64,000 nt of DNA from Methylocystis sp. MJC1 (GTDB taxonomy: Bacteria > Pseudomonadota > Alphaproteobacteria > Rhizobiales > Beijerinckiaceae). The DNA lies in NCBI RefSeq assembly GCF_026427715.1, contig NZ_CP107558.1, positions 62,001-126,000 of the forward strand. Reading direction: 5' to 3'. The translations under genes and the position numbers were made by a program. The notes under the pieces are model-generated. The model was not told where the DNA came from. It was given only the letters and a program-made list of their open reading frames with translations, and ran no database searches. Below, one piece after another: positions 15,982 to 26,495 of this stretch (positions within the stretch are counted from its first letter, which is position 1; each line of letters opens with the position of its first letter).

Positions 15982-17025
15982 TCAGAGACCGTAGATCCTT
16001 GCGAAATCCGCATCCTTGGCGGCGACCTGCTTGGCGAGGTCGACTACGACCTTGCACTGCTTCCAGGTGGCGTCGTCCTGCATGCGGCCGTCGATCATCA
16101 CCGCGCCAGTGCCGTCGGGCATCGCCTCCAGCACGCGCTTGGCGAAGGCCACTTCCTTCGGATCGGGCGAGAAGACGCGCTTGGCGATCTCGATCTGGGT
16201 CGGATGCAGCGACCAGGCGCCGGCGCAGCCGAGCAGGAAGGCGTTGCGGAACTGGGACTCGCAGGCCGGGCCGTCGGAGAAATCGCCGAACGGGCCGTAG
16301 AAGGCCTTGATGCCGGCCGAGGCGCAGGCGTCGACCATTTTGGCGATGGTGTAGTGCCAGAGGTCCTGCTGGAAGGTCGCGCGCAGGCCAGCGCCCGGAT
16401 CGGCGTCGGCGATGACCTTATATTCCGGATGGCCGCCGCCCACGCGGGTGGTCTTCATGGCGCGCGAGGCTGCAAGATCGGCCGGCCCGAGCGAAATGCC
16501 GTGCATGCGCGGGGAGGCCGCGGCGATGGCGTCGACGTTCTTGACGCCCTCAGCGGTCTCCAGAATGGCGTGAATGAGGATCGGCTTGGTCACGCCGTTC
16601 TTGCCCTCGAGCTGGGCGAGAAGCTGGTCCAGATAGGCGATGTCCCAGGGGCCTTCGACCTTGGGCAGCATGACGACGTCAAGCTTGTTGCCCACTGCGC
16701 CGACGATCTCGATCATGTCGTCGAGCGCCCAGGGGCTGTTCAGCGAATTCATGCGGGTCCATAGGCCCGTCGAGCCGAAATCGGTCGACTTCGCCATCTC
16801 GATGAAGCCAGCGCGGGCGGCTTCCTTGGCGTCGGCAGGAATCGCGTCCTCGAGATTGCCGAGCACCACGTCGACCTGCTTGGCGATTTCCGGAACCTTG
16901 GCGCGCATTTTTTCGAGATGCGGCGGCACGAAATGGATCATGCGCTCGACCTTGACCGGCAGCTCGCGATAGGGAGCCGGCGCGCCAATGGCCAGCGGAC
17001 GGTAGAACTGATTAGGCAGTTTCAT
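15982..17025 (-). CDS. mcl: Malyl-CoA / beta-methylmalyl-CoA lyase, Chloroflexus type
   Basis: HpcH/HpaI-CitE superfamily lyase that cleaves (S)-malyl-CoA to acetyl-CoA plus glyoxylate and beta-methylmalyl-CoA to propionyl-CoA plus glyoxylate. The ATG at 17025 is chosen because GGAG sits 9 bases upstream. This gives 347 residues starting [18 protein letters not shown], close to the start and length I recall for the trifunctional Chloroflexus aurantiacus lyase. A GTG at 17043 would add six residues. Visible signatures: [69 protein letters not shown]. It is clearly different from the about 320-residue MclA of Methylobacterium and Rhodobacter, which begins with another N-terminus. Confidence 0.85.
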   Translation of the reverse strand: MKLPNQFYRPLAIGAPAPYRELPVKVERMIHFVPPHLEKMRAKVPEIAKQVDVVLGNLEDAIPADAKEAARAGFIEMAKSTDFGSTGLWTRMNSLNSPWALDDMIEIVGAVGNKLDVVMLPKVEGPWDIAYLDQLLAQLEGKNGVTKPILIHAILETAEGVKNVDAIAAASPRMHGISLGPADLAASRAMKTTRVGGGHPEYKVIADADPGAGLRATFQQDLWHYTIAKMVDACASAGIKAFYGPFGDFSDGPACESQFRNAFLLGCAGAWSLHPTQIEIAKRVFSPDPKEVAFAKRVLEAMPDGTGAVMIDGRMQDDATWKQCKVVVDLAKQVAAKDADFARIYGL

Positions 17026-17196
17026 GCGGGAAAGCTCCGTCACGCGCGTTCCCTTTTAGGACGAGCGGCCGAAGGGCCGAAGGGACGCGGAAAAGACGGG
17101 GTCGAGCTAGCGCAGACGGGACGGATTGGCAATGGCGCGGCGAAAAGCGCGTGAGGAACGACCATCCGGGGCTTTCCGCATGGCGCGCGCGAGGCC

Positions 17197-19443
17197 ATGA
17201 TACGCAATAGGACCCCGCCGGATCATCCAATCCTCATGACACGACCCAGTTGGCGAGCTGACCCGAGCGAGATCGCGGCGATTGTTTCGGCCCGCCACGG
17301 CGATCCCTTTGGCGTCCTCGGGCCCCATGAGACCGGCGACGGCCTCGTCATTCGGGCGTTCATCCCGGGCGCCGAGAAGGCGAGCGTCGAGAGTCCGCAG
17401 GGCCAGCCCGTCGCCGCGCTCGAGCGCGTTCACCCGGACGGCTTTTTCGAGGGGCTCGCCTCTATAGACCCAGGCGCGCCCTATGTTCTGGCGGCGTCGA
17501 ACGGTCAATCACAGTGGCGCTTCGCCGACCCTTACGCCTTCCCGCCCTTCCTCGGCGCGATGGACGACCATCTCTTCATCGAGGGCGCGCATCGGAAACT
17601 CTATGAGCGTCTCGGCGCCCATGTCGTGAGGCATATGGGCGTCGAGGGAACCAATTTCGCCGTCTGGGCGCCGAACGCCAGGCGCGTCTCCGTCGTCGGC
17701 GATTTCAACCAGTGGGACGGACGGCGCGCGCAAATGCGCAAGCGCGTCGATAGCGGCATTTGGGAGATCTTCCTTCCCAGCGTCGCCGCCGGCGCGGTCT
17801 ATAAATATGAGATCATCGGCCGCGACGGAAATCTCCTGCCGCTGAAGGCCGATCCTTTCGGCTTCGAGGCGGAGCTGCGCCCCTCGACGGCTTCCGTCGT
17901 CGCCTCCGACGCGCCGCATGACTGGGGGGACGAAAAGCACCTGCGCGCGCGCGCCGCGCGCGACCCGCGCCGCGCGCCCATGTCGATCTATGAGGTTCAC
18001 CTGCCCTCCTGGCGGAAAGCAGATGGTTGGCGCTTCCTCACCTATGACGAGCTTGCCGATCAGCTTGTCCCTTACGTCGCCGATCTGGGCTTCACCCATA
18101 TCGAGCTTCTGCCGATCAACGAGCATCCGCTCGACGCCTCCTGGGGCTATCAGCCGATCGGCCTGTTTGCGCCGACGCGGCGCCACGGCGACGCGGAAGG
18201 GTTCAAGCGCTTTGTCGACCGCGCGCATCAGGCGGGACTCGGCGTCATTCTCGACTGGGTCCCCGCGCATTTTCCGACCGACGAACATGGCCTCGCGCAA
18301 TTCGACGGCGGGCCGCTCTACGAGCATCCCGATCCGCGCCGCGGCTTTCACCCCGACTGGAACACGGCGATCTATGATTACGGCCGGCGCGAGGTCGCAA
18401 ATTTCCTGATCGCCAATGCGCTCTACTGGTGCGACCGCTTCCACATCGACGCTCTACGCGTCGACGCCGTCGCCTCCATGCTCTACCTCGATTATTCGCG
18501 CGAGCCGGGCGCATGGGCGCCCAATCCCGACGGCTCCAACGACAACAAGGACGCGGTCGCCTTTCTTCAAAACTTCAACACGCTCGTTTACGGGCTTTAC
18601 CCCGGCGTCGTGACCATTGCGGAAGAGTCGACTTCCTGGGCCGGCGTCACGCGGCCGGTCGACAGGGGCGGGCTCGGCTTCGGCTTCAAATGGAACATGG
18701 GGTGGATGAACGACACGCTGCGCTACATGTCGTCCGATCCGGTCTATCGCAAATGGCGGCACAATGAGATCACCTTCGGCCTGCTCTACGCATTCGCCGA
18801 AAATTTCGTCCTGCCGCTCTCGCATGACGAGGTCGTCCATGGCAAAGGCGCGATCGTCTCGAAAATGCCCGGCGACGAATGGCGGCGCTTCGCGGGCGCA
18901 CGCGCTTATTACGGCTTCATGTGGGGCCACCCCGGCAAGAAGCTCCTCTTCATGGGGCAGGAATTCGGCCAGACAAGCGAATGGGATTATGCGCGCGAGC
19001 TCGAATGGGGGTTGCTGGCGCACGCCTTCCACAAGGGCCTGCGCGATTTCTTGCGTGACCTGAACCGCCTCTGTCGCAAACACGAGGCGCTCCATGCGCG
19101 CGATTGTGAGAGCGAGGGATTTGAATGGGTCGCGGTCGACGACGCGGAGTGTTCCGTCTTCGCCTTTCTGCGCTACGGCGCCGAACGTACGCGGCCGATT
19201 CTCGTCGTCTCAAACTTCACGCCCGTGCCGCGGCCCAATTACCGCCTGGGCCTGCCCTACGCGGGGCGTTGGCGTGAAATCCTCAACTCGGACGCCAGCC
19301 ATTACGGTGGCTCCGGGCAAGGCAATCTTGGCGGGGTGGAAGCGAAGGAAGAGGGCTTCGCCGGCTTCCCGGCGACGGCCGAGATCCAAATCCCGCCGCT
19401 CGCCACTTTATTCTTCGAATTCGAAAACGACGGACTAAAATGA
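17197..19443 (+). CDS. glgB: 1,4-alpha-glucan branching enzyme
   Basis: Transfers glucan segments to make alpha-1,6 branches in glycogen. 748 residues from the ATG at 17197; an ATG at 17236 (735 residues, MTRPSWRADP) is an equal candidate, and neither has a good ribosome site. N-terminal beta-sandwich and CBM48 domains (FGVLGPHE; NFAVWAPNARRVSVVGDFN) precede the GH13 barrel. The nucleophile is D423 in LRVDAVASM and the acid/base is E476 in IAEESTSW, with HDEVVHGKG further on. First gene of glgB-glgC-glgA, 37 bp before glgC. Confidence 0.96.
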   Translation: MIRNRTPPDHPILMTRPSWRADPSEIAAIVSARHGDPFGVLGPHETGDGLVIRAFIPGAEKASVESPQGQPVAALERVHPDGFFEGLASIDPGAPYVLAASNGQSQWRFADPYAFPPFLGAMDDHLFIEGAHRKLYERLGAHVVRHMGVEGTNFAVWAPNARRVSVVGDFNQWDGRRAQMRKRVDSGIWEIFLPSVAAGAVYKYEIIGRDGNLLPLKADPFGFEAELRPSTASVVASDAPHDWGDEKHLRARAARDPRRAPMSIYEVHLPSWRKADGWRFLTYDELADQLVPYVADLGFTHIELLPINEHPLDASWGYQPIGLFAPTRRHGDAEGFKRFVDRAHQAGLGVILDWVPAHFPTDEHGLAQFDGGPLYEHPDPRRGFHPDWNTAIYDYGRREVANFLIANALYWCDRFHIDALRVDAVASMLYLDYSREPGAWAPNPDGSNDNKDAVAFLQNFNTLVYGLYPGVVTIAEESTSWAGVTRPVDRGGLGFGFKWNMGWMNDTLRYMSSDPVYRKWRHNEITFGLLYAFAENFVLPLSHDEVVHGKGAIVSKMPGDEWRRFAGARAYYGFMWGHPGKKLLFMGQEFGQTSEWDYARELEWGLLAHAFHKGLRDFLRDLNRLCRKHEALHARDCESEGFEWVAVDDAECSVFAFLRYGAERTRPILVVSNFTPVPRPNYRLGLPYAGRWREILNSDASHYGGSGQGNLGGVEAKEEGFAGFPATAEIQIPPLATLFFEFENDGLK

Positions 19444-19480
19444 AGCTCGAATCGCATCTTTCGCGAACTGGACGTGACTG

Positions 19481-20743
19481 ATGGCCGCCTATGACAATCC
19501 GCCGTACGCGCGCCACGCCATGGCCTATGTCCTCGCCGGCGGGCGCGGCTCGCGGCTCATGGAATTGACCGACCGGCGGGCCAAGCCCGCGGTCTATTTC
19601 GGCGGCAAATCGCGCATCATCGACTTTGCATTGTCCAATGCGCTCAACTCGGGCATTCGCCGCATCTGCGTCGCGACGCAATATAAGGCGCACAGCCTCA
19701 TCCGCCATTTGCAGCGGGGCTGGAGCTTCTTTCGCGTCGAACGCAACGAGAGCTTCGACATTTTGCCGGCGAGCCAGCGCGTTTCCGAAGACCACTGGTA
19801 TCTCGGCACGGCGGACGCCGTCTATCAGAACCTCGATATCGTCGAAGGCTACGATCCCAAATTCATCGTTCTTCTTGCGGGCGATCACGTCTACAAGATG
19901 GATTACGAGCACATGCTCAAACAGCATGTGGAGCAGGGCGCAGACGTCACCATCGGTTGTCTCGAAGTCCCTCGAAGCGAAGCGTCCGGCTTCGGCGTGA
20001 TGCATGTCGATCAGAACGACAGCATCATCTCATTCATCGAAAAGCCTGCCGATCCGCCCGCCATGCCCGGCCATCCAGACCGCGCGCTGGTCAGCATGGG
20101 CATTTATGTCTTCGAGGCGAAATTTCTCTACGAGCAGCTTCGCCGCGACGCGCAGGACCTCGGCTCCACGCATGATTTCGGCAAGGACATCATTCCTTAC
20201 ATCGTGAAGCACGGCAAAGCCGTCGCCCATCATTTCTCCCGCTCCTGCGTGCGCGCGGCGAGCGAGCAGAACGCCTATTGGCGCGACGTCGGCACTGTCG
20301 ACGCCTATTGGGCGGCCAATATCGACCTCACCGATTTCGTGCCCCAGCTCGATCTCTATGATCGCAACTGGCCGATATGGACCTATGCGGAAATCACGCC
20401 GCCTGCGAAATTCGTGCACGACCAGGTGGGCCGCCGCGGACAGGCGCTTTCTTCGCTCGTCTCCGGCGGCTGCATCGTCTCCGGCTCGACGCTGCGTCGC
20501 TCGTTGCTTTTTACCGGCGTGCGCGTGAACTCCTACGCCTCGGTCGAGAATGCGGTGATTCTTCCTTACGTCGATATCGGCCGTTCGGCGCGGCTCGCCA
20601 ATGTGGTGGTCGATCGCGGCGTGCGCATTCCGCAGGGCCTCGTCGTCGGCGAAGACCCCGAAGAGGATGCACGGCGCTTCCGCCGCACCGAGCAGGGCAT
20701 CTGCCTCATTACACAGCCGATGATCGACAGGATTGCGTCATGA
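19481..20743 (+). CDS. glgC: Glucose-1-phosphate adenylyltransferase (ADP-glucose pyrophosphorylase)
   Basis: Makes ADP-glucose from ATP and glucose-1-P, the committed and allosterically regulated step of glycogen synthesis. 420 residues. The N-terminal nucleotidyltransferase has [13 protein letters not shown] and the activator/substrate lysine region [32 protein letters not shown] and GDHVYKMDY follow. The C-terminal left-handed beta helix is about residues 300-410. The stop codon overlaps the ATG of glgA (ATGA), showing translational coupling. Confidence 0.97.
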   Translation: MAAYDNPPYARHAMAYVLAGGRGSRLMELTDRRAKPAVYFGGKSRIIDFALSNALNSGIRRICVATQYKAHSLIRHLQRGWSFFRVERNESFDILPASQRVSEDHWYLGTADAVYQNLDIVEGYDPKFIVLLAGDHVYKMDYEHMLKQHVEQGADVTIGCLEVPRSEASGFGVMHVDQNDSIISFIEKPADPPAMPGHPDRALVSMGIYVFEAKFLYEQLRRDAQDLGSTHDFGKDIIPYIVKHGKAVAHHFSRSCVRAASEQNAYWRDVGTVDAYWAANIDLTDFVPQLDLYDRNWPIWTYAEITPPAKFVHDQVGRRGQALSSLVSGGCIVSGSTLRRSLLFTGVRVNSYASVENAVILPYVDIGRSARLANVVVDRGVRIPQGLVVGEDPEEDARRFRRTEQGICLITQPMIDRIAS

Positions 20744-22191
20744 GCGCGCGCGTTCTCGCCGTCGCCTCCGAGATGAGCCCGCTCGTCAAAACCGGCGGGC
20801 TGGCCGATGTCGTGGGCGCGCTGCCGGGCGCGCTTGCGGGTGAAGGCGTCGAGACGCGCACGCTCATCCCCGGCTATCCGGAAGCGCTTGCGGCGCTCGG
20901 CGTGGGCGAGACGGTTCTTTCTTTCGACGATCTCTTCGGCGGGCCCGCATGGGTGCATGCCGGGCGTCTGGGCGCAAGCATCGTCTATACGCTCGTCGCG
21001 CCGCATCTTTATGCGCGCGAGGGCGGGCCTTACACTGACGAGAATGGCGTCGATTATCCGGACAACGCCTTCCGCTTCGCGGCGCTCGCCTGGGTCGGCG
21101 CGCAGATGGCGCAGGGCGCGCTCGCCGATTTTACGCCGGATGTCCTGCATGCCCATGATTGGCAAGCGGCGCTTGCGCCCGCCTATCTGCATTACAGCGG
21201 CAGGCCGCGGCCGGCGACGATCGTCACGATTCACAACATCGCTTTCCAAGGGCAGTTCGCGAAGGAGCTGCTCACCGAGCTGCGCCTGCCGCCGCAATCC
21301 TTCCAGATGGAGGGCGTGGAATATTACGGCGCGATCGGCTTTCTCAAAGCCGGCCTGCAGCTTTGCGACCGCATCACCACCGTCTCCCCGAGCTATGCGC
21401 AGGAGATCGAAACGCCTGAATTCGGCATGGGGCTCGATGGCCTGTTGCGCGCGCGCGCCGATGTCGTGAGCGGCATTCTCAACGGCGTCGATGAGGACGT
21501 GTGGAACCCCGCCACCGACGAGCGTATCGACGCGACCTATGACGCCGCGACCATATCGGCTCGGGCGAAAAACAAAGCGGCGCTGCAAGTGCGCATGCAT
21601 CTCGACGCTGATCCCGACGCTTTTCTCCTGGGCGTCGTCAGCCGCATGTCCTGGCAGAAGGGGCACGACCTGCTGCTCGCCACTCTGTCGTCGCTCATGG
21701 CGCGTCATGCGCAGCTCGCCTTGATCGGCACGGGCGAGAAGCATCTCGAAGAAAGCTTCCTCGCCGCGCGGGACGCCTATCCCGGCCGCGTCGCCGTGTG
21801 GGTTGGATACAGCGAGGATCTGGCGCATCTCATTCAGGCGGGCGCCGACGCTTTCCTCGTCCCTTCGCGCTTCGAGCCATGTGGGTTGACGCAGCTTTAC
21901 GCCTTGCGCTACGGCGCTGCGCCGATCGTCTCGCGCGTCGGCGGATTGAAGGATACGATCATCGACGCGAATGAGATGGCGGTCCAGGCCGGCGTCGCCA
22001 CAGGTCTCCAATTTTCACCGCCGACGGCGGAGGCGCTCGACCTCGCGCTTCGCCGGGCGCAGGAAATTTTCAGGGACAAGGACACGTGGCGCAAATTACA
22101 ATTGAACGGCATGAGCACGGACGTCTCCTGGCGCCATCCGGCGAAACGCTATGCGACGCTGTATCGCGAGGCGATCGCCTCACGAAGCTGA
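20740..22191 (+). CDS. glgA: Glycogen synthase (ADP-glucose)
   Basis: GT5 enzyme that extends alpha-1,4-glucan from ADP-glucose. 483 residues from the ATG at 20740, which overlaps the glgC stop by 4 bases. The frame is open further upstream, but only as a shadow of glgC. ADP-glucose lysine K17 lies in [20 protein letters not shown] is in the N-terminal Rossmann domain. The C-terminal domain has [11 protein letters not shown] and the conserved [18 protein letters not shown]. It is followed by a family A repeat and then the fused debranching gene. Confidence 0.97.
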   Translation: MSARVLAVASEMSPLVKTGGLADVVGALPGALAGEGVETRTLIPGYPEALAALGVGETVLSFDDLFGGPAWVHAGRLGASIVYTLVAPHLYAREGGPYTDENGVDYPDNAFRFAALAWVGAQMAQGALADFTPDVLHAHDWQAALAPAYLHYSGRPRPATIVTIHNIAFQGQFAKELLTELRLPPQSFQMEGVEYYGAIGFLKAGLQLCDRITTVSPSYAQEIETPEFGMGLDGLLRARADVVSGILNGVDEDVWNPATDERIDATYDAATISARAKNKAALQVRMHLDADPDAFLLGVVSRMSWQKGHDLLLATLSSLMARHAQLALIGTGEKHLEESFLAARDAYPGRVAVWVGYSEDLAHLIQAGADAFLVPSRFEPCGLTQLYALRYGAAPIVSRVGGLKDTIIDANEMAVQAGVATGLQFSPPTAEALDLALRRAQEIFRDKDTWRKLQLNGMSTDVSWRHPAKRYATLYREAIASRS

Positions 22192-22202
22192 GGGGCTCCT
22201 TA

Positions 22203-22321
22203 CCCCCTCCCTGTCCCTCCCCCGCTAAAGCGGGAGAGGGGACGCTCACGATCGGCATTGTTCATGAAGGTCGCAATGTAGCTCCCTCTCCCGCGAAGCG
22301 GGGGAGGGCTGGGGACGGGGC
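22203..22321. repeat. Family A intergenic palindromic element, copy 3 (glgA - glgX::malQ)
   Basis: Left half CCCCCTCCCTGTCCCTCCCC plus the CGCTAAAGCG hairpin, core GGGGACGCTCACGATCGGCA, right half CTCCCTCTCCCGCGAAGCGG plus GGGAGGG. It ends only three bases before the ATG of glgX::malQ, so its purine-rich right arm (GGGGGAGGG) must supply any ribosome binding site of that gene. Confidence 0.88.
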
Positions 22322-22324
22322 CTG

Positions 22325-25300
22325 ATGCGCATCTCCCCCGGCGCCCCGGAACCATTCGGCGTCACGCTCGACGATACGGGCGCCAATGTCGCCGTCTTCT
22401 CGGCCCATGCCGAAGAAATTCATCTCTGTCTTTTCAATGAGCGCGGCGCCGAAACGCAGCGCGTTCGGCTCCCGGCAAAAACCGGCGACGTCTTTCACGG
22501 ACATTTCGAAGGATTGAAAGAAAGCCAGCGTTACGGCCTGCGTGCTTACGGCCCTGACGCCCCGCATGAGGGCCATCGCTTCAATGGCGCGAAGCTTCTC
22601 ATCGATCCTTACGCGCTCCTGCTCGATCGCGCGACTACGCTGCATGAATGCATGTTCGCATCCGGCGCGGCCGCTCAGGCAGACAGCGCGCCTTTCGTCG
22701 CCAAAGGCGTGATGACGCGCCCACAAGCGGCGACGCCTTCGCGCCCACGCCATTCGTGGCGCGACACGATCATCTATGAGATGCACGTTAAGGGCTTCAC
22801 TGCGATGCACCCGGATGTGCCGCCGCAATTGCGCGGCACATTTGCGGGCCTCGCGCATGAGGCGTCCATCGCGCATTTCACAAAGCTTGGCGTCACCACG
22901 CTCGAGCTCTTGCCCGGCGCCGCCTGGATCGACGAGCGCCATCTGCCGTCGCTGGGCCTCAGGAATTACTGGGGCTACAACCCCATCGCCCTGATGGCCC
23001 CCGATCCGCGTCTCGCGCCGGGCGGATGGCGCGAGGTGCGCGAAGCGGTCGACGCGCTGCATGCGGCGGGCCTCGAAGTTATCATCGACGTCGTCTTCAA
23101 CCATACGGGCGAGAGCGACGAATTGGGGCCAACGCTATCGTTGCGCGGCCTCGACAATGCGAGCTATTACCGCCTCGCCGAGGATCGCGCCCGCTATGTG
23201 AACGATGCCGGCTGCGGCAATATCCTTGCCTTCGACCGCGCGCCTGTCGTGCGTCTCGCCATGGATGCGCTGCGCGCCTGGGCAATCTATGGCGGCGTCG
23301 ACGGCTTTCGCTTCGATCTCGCGACGACGCTGGCGCGTCTTCCCTCGGGCTTCGACCGCAACGCGCCTTTCCTCGCTGCGCTGCTGCAGGACCCGATTCT
23401 GCGCGACTTGAAGCTTATCGCCGAGCCTTGGGATATGGGCCCCGGCGGTTATCAGCTCGGGCATTTTCCGGCCGCCTTTGCCGAATGGAACGACCGCTAT
23501 CGCGATTGCGCGCGGCGCTTCTGGCGCGGCGACGCTGTGGGCGTGGCGGAGCTTGCGACCCGCTTCGCCGGCTCGCAGGATTTCTTCCCGCGCCGCGGCC
23601 CCTCTCGCAGCGTCAATTTCATCACCGCCCATGACGGCTTTACGCTGCGCGACCTCGTTTCCTATGCGCGCAAGCACAATGCGGCGAATGGCGAGAACAG
23701 CCAAGACGGAACGAACGAAAATTTCTCCTGGGACAATGGCGCCGAAGGCGAGACCGACGAACCGAGCATCTGTGCGGCGCGCTTGCGTGACCAACGCAAT
23801 CTCTTGGCGACGCTGCTGCTCTCGCGCGGAACGCCCATGCTCTCCATGGGCGCGGAGCTGGGCCATACGCAAAGGGGCAACAACAATTCTTATGCGCAGG
23901 ACAATGAAACAAGCTGGATCGATTGGGCGGCGGCCGATCCTTCGCTGATCGATACGGCTGCGCGGTTAACAAGGCTGCGCAAGGCGCATGTCGCCCTGCG
24001 TGACGATCGCTTTCTCGACGGCGGCGCGCATGACGGCGCCCTTCTTCCCGACGTCGAATGGCTCGGCGCCGACGGCGCGCCGATGCGTGACGAGGATTGG
24101 CGACGCGGCGGCGCCGAAGCGCTCATTGCGTCTCTCTATGCGAATGACGACCGCGTTCTCGCGATCTTCCACCGGGGCGCTTCGCCTTTGGAGGTAACGC
24201 CGCCCCCTGCGCGCGACGGGTATGAGTGGCGCGTGGTTTTCGACGCTTCTGACAGCGTCATGGGTCTGAGCGTTTCGGACAGGTTGACGGCGTCGGCGCG
24301 TAGCGTCCTGCTTCTCGTCGAGGAAAAAAACGCCGCGCGCCGCGCGCCTGCTCGCGTAGACGACGCCATGCTCGTGCGTCTTGCCGAAGCCGCCGGAGTC
24401 TCGGCGCATTGGCGCGACGTCGACGGCGTGGCGCATGACGTTCCGCGCGAGACGCTCTTAAATCTTCTGCAACGCCTCGGTTTGCCGGCGCAGAGTCGCG
24501 CCGAAGCGATAGACAGCCTCGCTCGCCTCGCCGCGATGCGCGATCGACGCGCGCTTCCGCATCACGCCGTCGCGCGCGACGGAGAATCAATTAATCTGCG
24601 CTTGGCGGCCCCTGATGGGCGCACGCCATGGCATCTTGTCTTATGGGATGAAGCCGGGCGCGATGAGCGCAACGTTAAACTCTCGGCGCTCTCGCCCTAT
24701 GCATGGCGCGGCGTTGATGGCCGCATCAATCATGGATATCGCGCGCAATTGCCGGCGCTCCCATCGGGTCGGTATATTTTGCACGGGGAACAAGAAAACC
24801 TTGCGTGCCATCTGATCGTTTCGCCCGCGCATTGCTATCTGCCGCAGGATCAGCACAGCTTCGGCGTTTCCGCGCAGCTCTATTCCTTGCGTCGCGACGG
24901 CGATCAGGGGATCGGCGACTTCACGACGCTCGCGCGGCTCGCGCGAAACAGTGCCGAGGCCGGCGCGGCGCTGGTCGCGATCAATCCGCTACATGCGCTC
25001 TCTTTCCAGGATCGTTCGCGCGCGAGCCCCTATTACCCGTCCGACCGGCGCTTTCTCGATTCGCTCTACATCGATCTCGAAAGCCTTCTTGGCGACGGCT
25101 TCGACGAAGCAACCGCGCGTGCGCTGTCGACGCGCGACATGGTCGATTATCCCGCCGTCCATGTGTTGAAACAGCAGGCGCTCGAAACAGCATTCGCGCG
25201 TTTCGATGCGCTTGCGCATCGGCAGCAAGACCACGCGCTCGTGGCCGATTTCACGAAATTCGTCGTGGGCCGCGGCGAGGCGCTCACGCGTTTTGCTTTG

Positions 25301-26443
25301 TTCGAAACGATCAGCGAAGCGCGCAGCGGCGCAGATTGGCGCCACTGGCCGCAGGAGCTGCGCGACGGCGCGCCAACTGCGCTCGCCGCTTTTGCTCTGG
25401 AGCACGCAACGCGCATCCTCTTCCATCGCTTCCTGCAGTGGATCGCCGATCGCCAATTCGCACAAGCGGCGCAAGACGCGCGGGACGCGGGCCTTTCGCT
25501 CGGCGTCTGCCGCGATCTCGCCGTCGGCGCCGCGCCCGACGGCGCCGAAAGTTGGAGCAAGGCCTCTCGCCTCCTGAGCGGCTTCTCCATCGGCGCGCCG
25601 CCCGATCCCTTCAGCCGCGAGGGCCAGAGCTGGGGGTTGCCGGCGCCCGACCCGCTGGCGGTGGAGAAAGACGCCGGCGCGGATTTTGCGGAGCTGCTGC
25701 GCGCAAATATGCGTCACGCCGGGGCGTTGCGCATCGATCACGCGATGGGGCTGGCGCGGCTTTTTCTTGTGCCCGAGGGCGAGAAGGCCGCCATGGGCGC
25801 CTATGTCTCCTATCCACTCGAGACCTTGCTGGCGCAGCTTGCGTTGGAGAGTCAGCGCGCGCGCTGCATGGTCGTCGGAGAAGACCTCGGCACGCTGCCC
25901 TGGGGCTTCCGCGAACGGCTGGAGGCGGTGGCTGTGCTGAGCTATCGCGTCGTCTGGTTCGAACGCGCCGGTGAAAGCTTCATCCAGCCGAGCGAATATC
26001 CGGTAAAGGCCATGGCTTGCGTCTCTACCCATGATCTTCCGACGCTGGAAGGCTGGTGGCGCGGCGTGGATATAGACGAAAAGGAAAGGCTTGCGATTCT
26101 CACCTCTGAAGCGGCGACGGCCGAGCGCGTCGCCCGCGCAAAAGACAAGCGCGCGATGCTCGACGCCTTGCGCGGCGAAGGCCTGTTCGACGCCGCTGCG
26201 GAAGATGTCGCGTTCGACGACGCGCTCGCGATGGCGCTCCATCATTTCGTCGCCCGCGCGCCGTCCCTGCTCGCCATGGCGCAGCTCGATGATCTGGCTG
26301 GTGAAAGCGTCGCCGTCAATCTTCCCGGTACAGACGTTGAGCGGCTGAACTGGCGGCGCAAGCTCGGCCCTTCGGTGGAAAAGCTTTTCTCCGCGCCCCG
26401 CGCGGCGGCGATCATCGCTGGGATTCGCCGCATTTCGGTCTAG
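22325..26443 (+). CDS. glgX-malQ: Fused glycogen debranching enzyme GlgX and 4-alpha-glucanotransferase MalQ
   Basis: A single open frame of 1372 codons with two full enzymes. Residues 1 to about 675 are GlgX/isoamylase type: CBM48, then a GH13 barrel with nucleophile D331 (GFRFDLATTL), acid E367 (AEPWDMG) and D437 (ITAHDGFTLRD), and the debranching signatures GYNPIALMAPD and NGENSQDGTNENFSWD. Residues about 680-1372 are a GH77 amylomaltase: D1138 (LRIDHAMGL), E1186 (VGEDLGT), D1237 (STHDLPTLEGWW), and YYPSDRRFLDSLYIDLE. GlgX would release limit-dextrin stubs and MalQ would disproportionate the resulting maltooligosaccharides. No stop or frameshift is seen at the junction. Last gene of the glycogen cluster. 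Confidence 0.93.
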   Translation: MRISPGAPEPFGVTLDDTGANVAVFSAHAEEIHLCLFNERGAETQRVRLPAKTGDVFHGHFEGLKESQRYGLRAYGPDAPHEGHRFNGAKLLIDPYALLLDRATTLHECMFASGAAAQADSAPFVAKGVMTRPQAATPSRPRHSWRDTIIYEMHVKGFTAMHPDVPPQLRGTFAGLAHEASIAHFTKLGVTTLELLPGAAWIDERHLPSLGLRNYWGYNPIALMAPDPRLAPGGWREVREAVDALHAAGLEVIIDVVFNHTGESDELGPTLSLRGLDNASYYRLAEDRARYVNDAGCGNILAFDRAPVVRLAMDALRAWAIYGGVDGFRFDLATTLARLPSGFDRNAPFLAALLQDPILRDLKLIAEPWDMGPGGYQLGHFPAAFAEWNDRYRDCARRFWRGDAVGVAELATRFAGSQDFFPRRGPSRSVNFITAHDGFTLRDLVSYARKHNAANGENSQDGTNENFSWDNGAEGETDEPSICAARLRDQRNLLATLLLSRGTPMLSMGAELGHTQRGNNNSYAQDNETSWIDWAAADPSLIDTAARLTRLRKAHVALRDDRFLDGGAHDGALLPDVEWLGADGAPMRDEDWRRGGAEALIASLYANDDRVLAIFHRGASPLEVTPPPARDGYEWRVVFDASDSVMGLSVSDRLTASARSVLLLVEEKNAARRAPARVDDAMLVRLAEAAGVSAHWRDVDGVAHDVPRETLLNLLQRLGLPAQSRAEAIDSLARLAAMRDRRALPHHAVARDGESINLRLAAPDGRTPWHLVLWDEAGRDERNVKLSALSPYAWRGVDGRINHGYRAQLPALPSGRYILHGEQENLACHLIVSPAHCYLPQDQHSFGVSAQLYSLRRDGDQGIGDFTTLARLARNSAEAGAALVAINPLHALSFQDRSRASPYYPSDRRFLDSLYIDLESLLGDGFDEATARALSTRDMVDYPAVHVLKQQALETAFARFDALAHRQQDHALVADFTKFVVGRGEALTRFALFETISEARSGADWRHWPQELRDGAPTALAAFALEHATRILFHRFLQWIADRQFAQAAQDARDAGLSLGVCRDLAVGAAPDGAESWSKASRLLSGFSIGAPPDPFSREGQSWGLPAPDPLAVEKDAGADFAELLRANMRHAGALRIDHAMGLARLFLVPEGEKAAMGAYVSYPLETLLAQLALESQRARCMVVGEDLGTLPWGFRERLEAVAVLSYRVVWFERAGESFIQPSEYPVKAMACVSTHDLPTLEGWWRGVDIDEKERLAILTSEAATAERVARAKDKRAMLDALRGEGLFDAAAEDVAFDDALAMALHHFVARAPSLLAMAQLDDLAGESVAVNLPGTDVERLNWRRKLGPSVEKLFSAPRAAAIIAGIRRISV

Positions 26444-26495
26444 ATTGAGTCGGCATAGTCTCGGCAATCCACAAAACAGGGGCCTTTAAGCGCGC

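Noticed and set aside
20566..22011. Long minus-strand open frame across glgA
   Set aside because: High-GC shadow of glgC/glgA. The product is rich in Arg, Gly and His with no family signature, while the plus strand encodes clear enzymes.
24989..26467. 492-codon minus-strand frame opposite the MalQ half
   Set aside because: Antisense shadow generated by high third-position GC. No recognisable motif.
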